Below are positions 41,396-48,666 of a DNA stretch of 48,666 nt, piece after piece. Within the stretch, counting starts at the first letter, position 1; each line of letters opens with the position of its first letter. The notes under the pieces are model-generated. The model was given only the letters and a program-made list of their open reading frames with translations. It was not told the origin of the DNA and did not search any database. The translations under genes were made by a program, and so were the position numbers. Source of the DNA: Thermoplasmata archaeon (lineage in GTDB: Archaea; Thermoplasmatota; Thermoplasmata; Lutacidiplasmatales; UBA184); NCBI GenBank assembly GCA_030037955.1, contig JASHPT010000161.1, positions 1 to 48,666 on the forward strand, in the 5' to 3' direction.

Positions 41396-41959
41396 TCAGG
41401 GCCGGGAACCCGCCCGGCGGAAGTCCACCGGTCCCCCGACTTCGAAGATCATCCATCCGATGGTCACGCCGAAGGCCACATGGTCGAGGAGCCCGAAGCC
41501 CAGAGGCTGCAGGAACGAGGCGAACGTCGGATGGTCGAGCGAATAGATGACCGGGATGTAGAAGACTGCCCAGACCACGATGCCGAGCAGGGCGCCATCG
41601 ACGACCGCCCAGCCCCGGGTCGTAAAGGAAGGCCAGGTGAGGGTTCGGTGGGAAAACACTCCCAGCGTCGCCACGAACACAAGGGCAGCCACCAGCGGGA
41701 TCAGCAGGTCCACGAGGAGGCCGACAAGAAGCCCGGAGGTCCCCCGGACTCCGAGCACGTCACCCGTACCTTCGTACGGCCCGAGAACCCCGTAGCCGTG
41801 CAGTACCGAGTTGGCGGACGAGAAGAGCAGGACGACGAGCCATGCCGCCACCCCCGCGAAGACGGCTCCGACCCAGTGACGAAACCGGACGGCACGTGCC
41901 GCGGACCGATCCGGGGCGGCTCGATTTATAGCGGTCGGGGAGTCGTCGGACAGTGTCAC
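41396..41959 (-). CDS. Four-TM membrane protein, unknown function
   Basis: 187 aa from GTG 41959. After ~28 polar residues there are about four hydrophobic helices (WVGAVFAGVAAWLVVLLF; a second near LLVGLLVDLLIPLVAALVF; two more in the last third). A conserved-looking GPYEGTGD loop lies between the first two. No family recognised. Start is doubtful: this GTG overlaps the divergent gene's start by seven bases; the only later in-frame alternative (GTG 41851) would cut into the first helix. Confidence 0.6.
   Translation of the reverse strand: MTLSDDSPTAINRAAPDRSAARAVRFRHWVGAVFAGVAAWLVVLLFSSANSVLHGYGVLGPYEGTGDVLGVRGTSGLLVGLLVDLLIPLVAALVFVATLGVFSHRTLTWPSFTTRGWAVVDGALLGIVVWAVFYIPVIYSLDHPTFASFLQPLGFGLLDHVAFGVTIGWMIFEVGGPVDFRRAGSRP
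41924..41930 (+). promoter_or_regulatory. TATA box for the first propeller-like gene
   Basis: ATTTATA, centred about 26 bases before GTG 41953: leaderless spacing, and it decides that start. Confidence 0.5.
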
Positions 41960-43230
41960 AAACGGCCCCTCTCCACGGTGCGCGCGAACAGCTCACGTGG
42001 GGACCCGTGGCCCTGGCGATCGCGGTGGCCGCTCTCGTGACACTCTCGGGACTCATCGTGCTGTACCGACCGGGGATGGTCCCGCTGCCGTTGTCCCCGA
42101 GCGCCGCATGCACGAGTCGCATCACGGTCGAGGACAGTACTCCGCTGTTGGGGACTGCGTTCTCGGCCGGGGCCATCTGGGGGAGCGGAGGGAACAATTC
42201 CTCCGTTCTGCTCGGCGGAACACGAGCCTACGTCCAATCCACGGACTTCAACGTTCCAGCGCTGAGCGAGGTGACCGGCTCGGTGTCCCAGGCGGTGGGA
42301 CAGAACCTCTCCTCGCTGATCGCACCGTACTTCGTGGACGGTGGCGTGTATTCCGAGACCTGGAACGGAAGCGCGTGGCTGCTGGGCGGCCAGGCGGACT
42401 TCAACGGGACGCCGGTGCCGGCTCTCGTCAGCTGGTCGGACGGAACGATCACGAACCTCACCGGCCAGATCGCCTCCGACTTCGTTCAGTCGGCTCCGAG
42501 CCAGCCGTGGCCGGACTGGGGCGTATGGGAAACGGACTGGAACGGCTCGGCCTGGCTCGTCGCGGGCAACGGGAGCCGGGGTGCGGTCCTTCTCTCCATC
42601 GAGGGGGACGAGATCACCGACCTCAGCCCGGCCCTCGCCCCGTCGGCCCAGCAGGGGTACATCACGATGCTCGCATGGAACGGCACCGGCTGGATCGTCG
42701 GCGGGTACCAGGTCCTCGAGAGCTACGCCGACGGTCGGTTCGCCAACCTGCTGCCCGCCTCTCCCTTCTCCGGCAGCGGTGCCTTTGGTGCGGACTGGAA
42801 CGGGACCAGCTGGCTCATCGGCGGGGGGTCGCCCACGGCACTCGCCGTCCTCACCGGGGACCGGCTCACGGACGGACCCGCGATGCCGGCCTCGTTCCGG
42901 AACGCGTGGATCAACGACATCGTCGATGTCCCGTCCGACGAGTGGGCCTCCGGTTGCTCCGGCTGGATGATCGCCGGCCTGGGTCTCGTGGCGCCGGCGC
43001 ATTATTCCGCGGCGCTGGCCGTCTGGATGCCGACCCTCGCTCCTGGGGTCGTCGACCTGACGGCCTTGCTCCCCGCGAGCTTCGCGGGCGGCGAGGTCGA
43101 GGACGAGACCTGGGCACCGAATCTCGGCACCGGGGTCCTGCTGTTGTCGGGTCAGGGGCATCTCAACCTCGACACCGGGTTCTCGACCGGCGCGCTCGCA
43201 ACCCTGGACCTGGATGGCACCGGGAGCTAG
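41953..43230 (+). CDS. Secreted Trp-Asn-Gly repeat protein (propeller-like), copy 1
   Basis: 425 aa. TM signal anchor at about residues 17-37, then an external domain with recurring blades: WNGSAWLLGG (W137), WNGSAWLVAG (W196), WNGTGWIVGG (W242) and WNGTSWLIGG (W282), spaced 40-60 residues. This resembles kelch/beta-propeller repeats; NxS/T sites are embedded in the repeats themselves. Related to the convergent gene at 43246-44436, whose product shares the repeat and the terminal DTGF-GALA pattern. Only 15 bases separate the two stops. Function unknown; likely a cell-surface or exported protein. Confidence 0.75.
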   Translation: MSQTAPLHGAREQLTWGPVALAIAVAALVTLSGLIVLYRPGMVPLPLSPSAACTSRITVEDSTPLLGTAFSAGAIWGSGGNNSSVLLGGTRAYVQSTDFNVPALSEVTGSVSQAVGQNLSSLIAPYFVDGGVYSETWNGSAWLLGGQADFNGTPVPALVSWSDGTITNLTGQIASDFVQSAPSQPWPDWGVWETDWNGSAWLVAGNGSRGAVLLSIEGDEITDLSPALAPSAQQGYITMLAWNGTGWIVGGYQVLESYADGRFANLLPASPFSGSGAFGADWNGTSWLIGGGSPTALAVLTGDRLTDGPAMPASFRNAWINDIVDVPSDEWASGCSGWMIAGLGLVAPAHYSAALAVWMPTLAPGVVDLTALLPASFAGGEVEDETWAPNLGTGVLLLSGQGHLNLDTGFSTGALATLDLDGTGS

Positions 43231-43245
43231 TACGCCGAACATCCC

Positions 43246-44436
43246 CTAGGCACTGCTCGGTAGCACGGTGACAAGGGCCAGGGCACCAACCCCGAACCCC
43301 GTGTCGTTGTTGTAGTCGCCTTCTCCCACGACCAGGAAGCTGTCCGCCCCGAAGGCCGGGACCTCGCATCCCGATTGGAGGTCACCGCCCGTGAACGCCG
43401 ACGGCAGCTCCGGTGTCACGTCGACCGTTGTCGAGGACGAGCCCTCTCCGTTCCAGAAGACCAGCTCCGGGGCGAAGGCGCCCGCGGACGAGGTTCCGGT
43501 GCCACCGATCAGCCAGCCCTGGGCGATCCGGCTGACGAAGGTGACGGACTGGTCGAAGTGGTCTCCCAGCGGTGGCACTGCGTGGACCGTGTCTCCGTCG
43601 ACCAGGACGAGACGGCCGGCACCACCCCCCGCGAGCCATTCCGACCCATCCCAGCCCGCGGCATAGACGCCGGCACCCGCGTAGGGCGACTGGCTCCAGA
43701 GGTCCGTGAAGGTGTTCCCCTGGAGCAGTCCAAAGACGCCCTCCCCCCCGACGAGCCACTCCTGACCGTTCCAATCGAGCGTCTGGATGTAGTTCCACGG
43801 GTCCCAGCCACGAATCTCGGAGGTCAGGTTGGTCACCCGAGTTCCGTGGAGCGAGATCAACACGGGCCCCTGCGTGGAATTCCCTCCGAAGAGCCAGGAG
43901 GTGCCGTTCCAGCCCATCGCAAAGACCCCGCCTCCGTTGAACGCGCCTCCGAGCAGGTCGGTCTCGTTGACGAATCCTCCCGACTGCAGCCGTACCAGGG
44001 CCCCGAAATTGTTGGAACCGCCGCCCCAGCCGGCCTGCCCTCCGATCAGCCAAGCCGTACCGTTCCAGCCCATGGCGTACACACCTCCCTCCCAGAACTC
44101 GGTGTTCACGGCCGGCGTCAGATTGGTTACGGACGGTGAGGAGGCCGGGCCTTCCAGCGAGGCGAGTCCGGGCAGGGTGAACTCGGGCACCTTGACGTAG
44201 ACCCCGATTCCCCCCAGCAACGTTTCCGTCCCGTTCGAGGCGGCCCCGAGGATCACCCCGGGATCATAGACGGGGCCGAGAGCCGCCGATTCGTTGTAGA
44301 CGGCGAACCCGGGGGCTAGCGGCACCTTCGACGGCACCGGGACGACAAGGACCTGCGACGCCACGAGGAGCACGATCGCGACGCCAACGCCGACGAGGAT
44401 GGCGGCGGCTGAGGCTCTGGGCGAGGCTGCCGTCAT
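43246..44436 (-). CDS. Secreted Trp-Asn-Gly repeat protein (propeller-like), copy 2
   Basis: 396 aa. Signal anchor at about residues 10-32 (AAILVGVGVAIVLLVASQVL), then repeats WNGTAWLIGG, WNGTSWLFGG, WNGQEWLVGG, WDGSEWLAGG and a degenerate QGWLIGG. A paralogue of copy 1: both have a GGVYxxxWNG first blade, LTGQI or LTSEI after it, and end with an NDTGFGVGALA or LDTGFSTGALA segment. The ATG overlaps the upstream methyltransferase stop (ATGA), so it is made from the same transcript as that enzyme. A longer upstream frame lies inside the methyltransferase gene and is not used. Confidence 0.75.
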   Translation of the reverse strand: MTAASPRASAAAILVGVGVAIVLLVASQVLVVPVPSKVPLAPGFAVYNESAALGPVYDPGVILGAASNGTETLLGGIGVYVKVPEFTLPGLASLEGPASSPSVTNLTPAVNTEFWEGGVYAMGWNGTAWLIGGQAGWGGGSNNFGALVRLQSGGFVNETDLLGGAFNGGGVFAMGWNGTSWLFGGNSTQGPVLISLHGTRVTNLTSEIRGWDPWNYIQTLDWNGQEWLVGGEGVFGLLQGNTFTDLWSQSPYAGAGVYAAGWDGSEWLAGGGAGRLVLVDGDTVHAVPPLGDHFDQSVTFVSRIAQGWLIGGTGTSSAGAFAPELVFWNGEGSSSTTVDVTPELPSAFTGGDLQSGCEVPAFGADSFLVVGEGDYNNDTGFGVGALALVTVLPSSA

Positions 44437-45446
44437 CCGCCGACTCCTGCCGACGCGGCAGCCACGGCAGGTTCTCTCTCCTCGATCGTCATCGCCCGTG
44501 GGCCAGTCTCGGCGCTTGCAGCATCCAGGATACCCGCTCGAAACTGCAAGAGGAAACCGCAGCCGGGACACCGGTGGTTCCAGTCCGACTCGAGGTCGAC
44601 CGGGCCGGCCCGGCTCCCGCAGTCGGGGCACGCGATCGCGGTCGCCAGATCCTCGACCGGCGGCGCCGACCCCTGCGGTCCGAAGGCCCGTGCGAGCTGA
44701 AACCGGCTCGGAAAGACTCCACCGAGCCGGCCGCCGTAGGTTTCAGCGAAGGTCTGGAACACGGGGGCCGGCAGCCATTTGAACGGCCGATAGTCCTCGA
44801 GCCCCGTCGGGAACTCGCGGACGGCCCGGAAGCCGGCCGCTTCGAGCGTGCGGGCGAACCGGGCTCGGGTCGGGGCCCATGCGGGGAAGGAGCTGGGCCG
44901 GACCTCCACGAGGTCCGCCCGACTGAACGTAGTCGAGGAGCCGCTCGTCGATTGGCTCGCGAGACCCATTCGCACATCGGATACCAAGGTCCCGATCGAC
45001 GGCCTTGGTTCGTACGACACCACGAGACATCCCCCCGGGACCAGTACCCGCCGGAGCTCCTGGAGCGCGGCGACCGGGTACTCGAGAAAGTTGTAGACCC
45101 GTACCATGGCGGCGGCGGTGAAGGTGGAGTCGGCAAAGGGGAGCCGGTAGACGTTCGCGACGGACCGAAACGCGGCGGGCCGGTCGAAGGAACGGTGGTC
45201 GAGCCGCTCCACGAACGCGCGTGTGACGTCGGCGGCCACGAACTCGTGGGCCGCGGCCCGGAGGGTCGGCGTGAGTCGACCTCCGCCGGAGCCGACTTCG
45301 AGCATCCGGCTAGTATCAACGCCTTGGAGAGCCGCCTCGAGAACTCCGGCTTCGACCTGAGTCGTTTTCGCCCGGTGGCGCCACAGCCGCTCGAAGTCAA
45401 GCCGAGAAAAGTCGGGCGGTGAGGCTGCTTTTCGTCTATGCTCCAT
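44433..45446 (-). CDS. Class I SAM methyltransferase with C-terminal zinc ribbon
   Basis: 337 aa. SAM-binding motif I is MLEVGSGGGRL (48-58), with VRVYNFLEYP and LRRVLVPGGCLVVSY in the usual later positions (Methyltransf_11-like). Near the C-terminus CPDCGSRAG and, about 20 residues on, CPGCGF give a four-Cys zinc ribbon, uncommon for this fold. Coupled to the secreted propeller gene that follows. Its sequence resembles the divergent methyltransferase at 45496 (shared VRVY, PRPS-TL segments). Substrate unknown. Confidence 0.8.
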   Translation of the reverse strand: MEHRRKAASPPDFSRLDFERLWRHRAKTTQVEAGVLEAALQGVDTSRMLEVGSGGGRLTPTLRAAAHEFVAADVTRAFVERLDHRSFDRPAAFRSVANVYRLPFADSTFTAAAMVRVYNFLEYPVAALQELRRVLVPGGCLVVSYEPRPSIGTLVSDVRMGLASQSTSGSSTTFSRADLVEVRPSSFPAWAPTRARFARTLEAAGFRAVREFPTGLEDYRPFKWLPAPVFQTFAETYGGRLGGVFPSRFQLARAFGPQGSAPPVEDLATAIACPDCGSRAGPVDLESDWNHRCPGCGFLLQFRAGILDAASAETGPRAMTIEEREPAVAAASAGVGG

Positions 45447-45495
45447 CTCGGCTTTCTCCTAGCCCGGGCTGCAGGCCATCGGGGTCGATCGTAGG

Positions 45496-46335
45496 GTGCC
45501 GTATCCGTCGGTCGCGCCAGCCGCCTCCTCGATGCCGTCGCATTCCCGTGAGCGCGACGACGCTGACCCCGAGGAGGCCGCTGGGAGGAACACCGCGGTG
45601 GGGCCCGCAGGCACGCCGAACTCGGCTGGAGACGCTGAGGTCCACGCCCGGTTCGAGAGCGACCTGGTCCTCCGCCTGCTGTCCGGTAGAACCTATCGGC
45701 GCATTCTCGACGGGGGAACCGGCGCAGGCCGTCTCCTGCCGGTGCTGACCCGCCTCGCCGAACAGTGCTACGCCGTGGACCTCGAGCGCGTTCTGCTCCG
45801 ACGGGCCGCGTCGAGAGTCACACGCGACTCGTCCCCTCACCTGGTCGGTGCCGACGTCCAGCGACTTCCCTTCCGGGCCTCGGTCTTCGATGCGGCCCTC
45901 CTCATTCGGGTGTATCACCGACTGCCGGATCCGGTGCGGGCGCTCGCCGAAATGGCGCGCGTCCTTCGGCCCGGGGGTGTGCTGGTCCTCTCGGTCCATC
46001 CGCGTCCGTCCCTGCGAACGCTCTACCACGATGTGACGCCCTCCGTTGGGACCCGCGGGTCGTCGACGGCCGCCCGGGCTTCTGCGGTACGAGTCGGCCC
46101 GGACTCCTCGCCGGGCTGGGTCGAGGCCTTGTCGACAACCGAGGCACGCCTGCGGGGGGCCGGCTTCCACGTGACCCTGCGCTGCGCGACGGGCTTCGAC
46201 GAGCTTCCGGTGCTCCGAGCGTTGCCCGAGAGCGTCTGGATCCGGGTCGCGGGCTCGGGGCTCACGCCCCCGCTCTCGCCGTGCGTGTTTCTGGTCTCCG
46301 AGCGGTTGCCAGGGCCGGAAGAGCATCGACTGTGA
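45496..46335 (+). CDS. Class I SAM methyltransferase
   Basis: 279 aa from GTG 45496, or 267 aa from ATG 45532. The first ~45 residues look disordered either way. Motif I is ILDGGTGAGRLLPVL (about 70-84); IRVYHRLPDPVRALAEMARVLRPGG spans the post-motif region (quoted in part as RVLRPGGVLVLSVHPRPS). Related to the divergent methyltransferase at 44433-45446 but lacking its zinc ribbon. The stop overlaps the GTG of a glycosyltransferase gene, hinting at a glycan or lipid substrate (inference). Confidence 0.78.
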   Translation: MPYPSVAPAASSMPSHSRERDDADPEEAAGRNTAVGPAGTPNSAGDAEVHARFESDLVLRLLSGRTYRRILDGGTGAGRLLPVLTRLAEQCYAVDLERVLLRRAASRVTRDSSPHLVGADVQRLPFRASVFDAALLIRVYHRLPDPVRALAEMARVLRPGGVLVLSVHPRPSLRTLYHDVTPSVGTRGSSTAARASAVRVGPDSSPGWVEALSTTEARLRGAGFHVTLRCATGFDELPVLRALPESVWIRVAGSGLTPPLSPCVFLVSERLPGPEEHRL

Positions 46336-47132
46336 GCTTGTCCGAGCCCCTGGCCCCCGTGGACGTCCTGGTCGCCTCGTACAACTCCGGAACGACGATT
46401 CGCGAAACCCTCGCGTCCGTCCGCCGGTGCGTTCCGGTGCACTGCCTGATCGTCGTGGACCGGCAGAGTACCGATGGAACGGTGGAGGTGGCCCGAGAGT
46501 TCGGGGCCCAGATCCTCTCGGACCGGGCAGGACTCGGGTATGCCCGAAACGCGGCCCTGCAGGCGGCGGACACCGATCCCGTTCTCTTCGTCGACAGCGA
46601 TGTGACCATCGAGCGTCCCGACTTCTACGCCCTCGCTCTCCGAGAATACGCGCACGCCGGCACAGCCGCGGTCGTGGGGATGTCGGTCGGACACCCCTAC
46701 CGGTACGGCCTGCCGCTCGGCCTCACGCTGGTCGGAAGACACTGGAGTCTCGCGGCTCGGATACCGGATCAGGTCCAGTCTCGGGAGACGTACTTTCTCC
46801 AGCGGGCGGCTCGGCAGCAGGGGAAGCACGTGCGATACGTGGAGAACTCCATGATCCACTACGGGACCTATCGCCGCGTAGGCCACTGGCCCGAGTTCCA
46901 GGGAGCGTGGGTGCGCTCGACCTCGGGCTGGAGCCTGCGGGAACTCGCGTATTCGGCCGAGGTGGTCCTCCTCATGCACATGAACAGCGGCCGGCCGCGC
47001 AACGTACTCTACTCGCCGATCTTCTACGGCAAGCTGCTCCGCGGCTTCCTGCACCCGGACCGATGGGCGCGCCTGGAGCGGCGCTCCGACGGTATCACGG
47101 GGTCGGCGCATGCGGGACCTCCTCGTCCCTGA
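46332..47132 (+). CDS. Family 2 glycosyltransferase
   Basis: 266 aa GT-A fold. N-terminal VDVLVASYNSG, nucleotide-binding VVDRQSTDGT (D43), GLGYARNAAL, and the metal-binding DSD at 88-90 (LFVDSDVTI) are all typical of GT2. The C-terminal half has amphipathic helices but no clear TM helix. Transfers a sugar from a nucleotide donor; acceptor unknown. The GTG start overlaps the methyltransferase stop. The 3' end overlaps a convergent 101-aa gene by 38 bases. Confidence 0.83.
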   Translation: MSLSEPLAPVDVLVASYNSGTTIRETLASVRRCVPVHCLIVVDRQSTDGTVEVAREFGAQILSDRAGLGYARNAALQAADTDPVLFVDSDVTIERPDFYALALREYAHAGTAAVVGMSVGHPYRYGLPLGLTLVGRHWSLAARIPDQVQSRETYFLQRAARQQGKHVRYVENSMIHYGTYRRVGHWPEFQGAWVRSTSGWSLRELAYSAEVVLLMHMNSGRPRNVLYSPIFYGKLLRGFLHPDRWARLERRSDGITGSAHAGPPRP

Positions 47133-47400
47133 GGGCACGAACGATCCGGGGAATGTCGTAGTCCAGCGTCTCGACGACCGTGTCCCCGACGGGCCGGGTT
47201 CGGGCGACGATCCCGGCGGCGCTTGCGATGAAGAGGAACGACCTCCGCTTGGTATCGATCCCGAGGCAGAGACCGTGATTGGAGAGCAGGTACTTGATGG
47301 GCAGCCGCTCGGAATACACGCGAAGCGCGGTGCGGGCCCACCGGAAACTCGAAGTCGCTCGGGCTCCGGGCCGCAGGGGTCCCGACGCGGGGGAGTTCAC
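47095..47400 (-). CDS. Unknown 101-aa protein coupled to methyltransferase
   Basis: GTG 47400 overlaps the stop of the upstream fused methyltransferase (GTGA), and the frame runs to 47095. Residues 25-85 look like a real small domain: YSERLPIKYLLSNHGLCLGI, then RRSFLFIASAAGIVARTRPV, then VVETLDYDIPRIVRALRDEE. I do not recognise it. Evidence for coding is the coupled start and protein-like composition; the end overlaps the glycosyltransferase gene by 38 bases on the other strand. Confidence 0.55.
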   Translation of the reverse strand: MNSPASGPLRPGARATSSFRWARTALRVYSERLPIKYLLSNHGLCLGIDTKRRSFLFIASAAGIVARTRPVGDTVVETLDYDIPRIVRALRDEEVPHAPTP

Positions 47401-48557
47401 GGCAGCCTCCCGTAGGTGACGAGGAAGTGATCGCCGAGGCGATTGAACGGCCACCAGCGACCGGCGGCGGCGTCCCAGGCCGCGAGCCGGTCGAAGTGCT
47501 GCGCGAAGTGGTCGGCGTATCGGACGAGGTCGGAGGGCGGCAAGAACACGGGAACCCCCTCGACGCGTTCCCGGTGGAAGTACGGGAGAAACAGCCGGTC
47601 GAAGTCGGACACCGAGTGCGCGTAGACGTCGATGCAGAACCGGGACGCACCGACCAGGACCGGGTTTCGTCGTCGGCCGAAGGCCCGGCGGGTCTGCAAC
47701 GAGAGGGCGTACCCGCCGAGCTCGAAGAGGCACCACCGGTTGTAGATCCCCGCCAGGAAGGGAGCCGAGGGACGCAACAGGGCGGCGAGGGCGGACGGAA
47801 TGCCGGACAGGTCCGGCTCACAGTTCAGCGCCCCGAAGGTGGAGTACGCCCCATCGAACGCCGAGGGTCCCGTCTCGGCGAGCAGGCCGCGCAGGTCCTT
47901 CGCAGCCAGCGTTCGAGTCGAGAGTCGCTCCGCGAGGCCCGCCCGTGCGGCCTTCTCCCGGACGGTGGCTAGCATCCCGCCCGAAATGTCCACGGCCAGC
48001 ACCTCGTGTCCCCGCTCCAGCATCGGGAGCGTTTCCATTCCCGACCCGCAGCCGATCTCGAGCAGGCGATGCGAGTCCTTGAATCGTTGCCCGAGGATGG
48101 CCAGGGACCGATCCCGCAGGAGTCGGTTCATCCGGTTCCCGGTGATGTGCCGGTCGTAGTCGGCGGCGACGTTGTCAAACTCCGCGCGTAACCAGTCGTA
48201 GTAGGCCGTGGAGTCGAGCGAGCGTTCCGTTCCCGCCGGTCCCGGCAGGACTCGCAGGACGCGGGCCGGCCGGTCGTACCACTGAGCGAACCGCTCCACG
48301 CCATACTTGGCACGGAACAGTTCGAGCACCCGCCGCCGCTCTTCCGACGACGTCACCAGCGTGGGTACACCGTCCACGGTCCGTCCCCCCACCCTCAGCC
48401 GGGCCCGGCCCGACCGGAGGACGTCCACCGGCCACTGCGCCGCCCGGCTCCGCGCAACGAGGTACACCGCGCCCTCCCCCTCGGCGAACCCGAGGGGCAC
48501 GACCGCCCGGCCGGTGAGGAGCTCCAGCGACTGCGTGCCGGGCCCCTCCCCCTTCAC
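47397..48557 (-). CDS. Methyltransferase with N-terminal flavin-reductase-like (split-barrel) domain
   Basis: 386 aa from GTG; an in-frame TAG lies nine codons upstream. Residues 10-105 look like a small split beta-barrel of the deazaflavin/FMN-dependent nitroreductase (DDN) type: VVPLGFAEGEGAVYLVA, VLRSGRARLRVGGRTVDG, then ERRRVLELFRAKYG. Residues ~125-386 are a class I SAM methyltransferase with motif I LLEIGCGSGMETL (165-177) and YDRHITGNRMNRLLR before it. I know of no standard enzyme with this order, so the fusion is notable; the barrel assignment is by pattern and less certain than the methyltransferase. The stop overlaps the next gene's GTG. Confidence 0.75.
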   Translation of the reverse strand: MKGEGPGTQSLELLTGRAVVPLGFAEGEGAVYLVARSRAAQWPVDVLRSGRARLRVGGRTVDGVPTLVTSSEERRRVLELFRAKYGVERFAQWYDRPARVLRVLPGPAGTERSLDSTAYYDWLRAEFDNVAADYDRHITGNRMNRLLRDRSLAILGQRFKDSHRLLEIGCGSGMETLPMLERGHEVLAVDISGGMLATVREKAARAGLAERLSTRTLAAKDLRGLLAETGPSAFDGAYSTFGALNCEPDLSGIPSALAALLRPSAPFLAGIYNRWCLFELGGYALSLQTRRAFGRRRNPVLVGASRFCIDVYAHSVSDFDRLFLPYFHRERVEGVPVFLPPSDLVRYADHFAQHFDRLAAWDAAAGRWWPFNRLGDHFLVTYGRLP

Positions 48558-48666
48558 GCCGGGCTCCCGGCTCGTGCGAGCCTACCGCATGTCGTCCGGG
48601 GTACCGCCCTCCGAGGCGGCGACGGACCCGTCGTTGACCTAACGGATTTTGCGGACGCACCAAAAA

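Noticed and set aside
47110..47415. 101-aa plus-strand frame after the glycosyltransferase
   Set aside because: Antisense to the coupled 101-aa minus-strand gene, which has better composition and a GTGA start.

Overview
The window looks archaeal, most likely from a high-GC, uncultured member of the Thermoplasmatota (Thermoplasmata-like). The archaeal signs are topoisomerase VI A/B, TiaS, AglB, aEF-1beta with its zinc-ribbon neighbour, eL41, geranylgeranyl reductase, and TATA-like boxes about 25-28 bases before start codons, which suggest leaderless transcripts. Start codons are often GTG. Genes within operons commonly overlap by ATGA or GTGA. The lineage call is an inference; no 16S gene is present.

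Layout. 1-8.9 kb: the start of tiaS and a 2-oxoacid:ferredoxin oxidoreductase pair (korAB) on the minus strand. Facing away on the plus strand is a tight operon: homocitrate/isopropylmalate synthase-family enzyme, aconitase-family large and small subunits, an isocitrate/isopropylmalate dehydrogenase-family enzyme, a thiolase and its DUF35 partner. Three CGTACG copies lie between the two operons. 9-16.9 kb: an exceptionally large AglB-type oligosaccharyltransferase (2187 aa) with a long extracellular region, a membrane-anchored surface protein, a small zinc ribbon and aEF-1beta. 16.9-17.05 kb: a tRNA-His(GTG) that appears to carry a 32-nt intron at the T-loop/T-stem junction.

17-28.5 kb is mainly housekeeping: HAD hydrolase, CoaBC, MarC-type membrane protein, sucCD with a coupled small Cys/His protein, the tiny ribosomal protein eL41, an unknown 145-aa protein, topoisomerase VI A and B, a nitrilase-family amidohydrolase with a membrane protein, and a prenyl synthase. 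28.5-40.2 kb is one long minus-strand operon, nuoABCDHIJKLMN, running into a geranylgeranyl-reductase-family flavoprotein and the prenyl synthase. It has no nuoE, F or G in the window, and its NuoI carries four rather than two [4Fe-4S] motifs. A ferredoxin-driven, quinone-reducing complex is therefore plausible, with KorAB as one possible source of reduced ferredoxin.

40.2-48.6 kb: acylphosphatase and a PaaG-like crotonase, then an accessory-looking region. This holds a four-TM protein, two related secreted Trp-Asn-Gly repeat (propeller-like) proteins facing each other, two related methyltransferases facing away from each other, a GT2 glycosyltransferase, a 101-aa unknown, and a methyltransferase with a predicted flavin-reductase-like N-terminal domain. 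The window is almost fully coding; no gap exceeds about 200 bases. I saw no CRISPR array, insertion sequence or rRNA.
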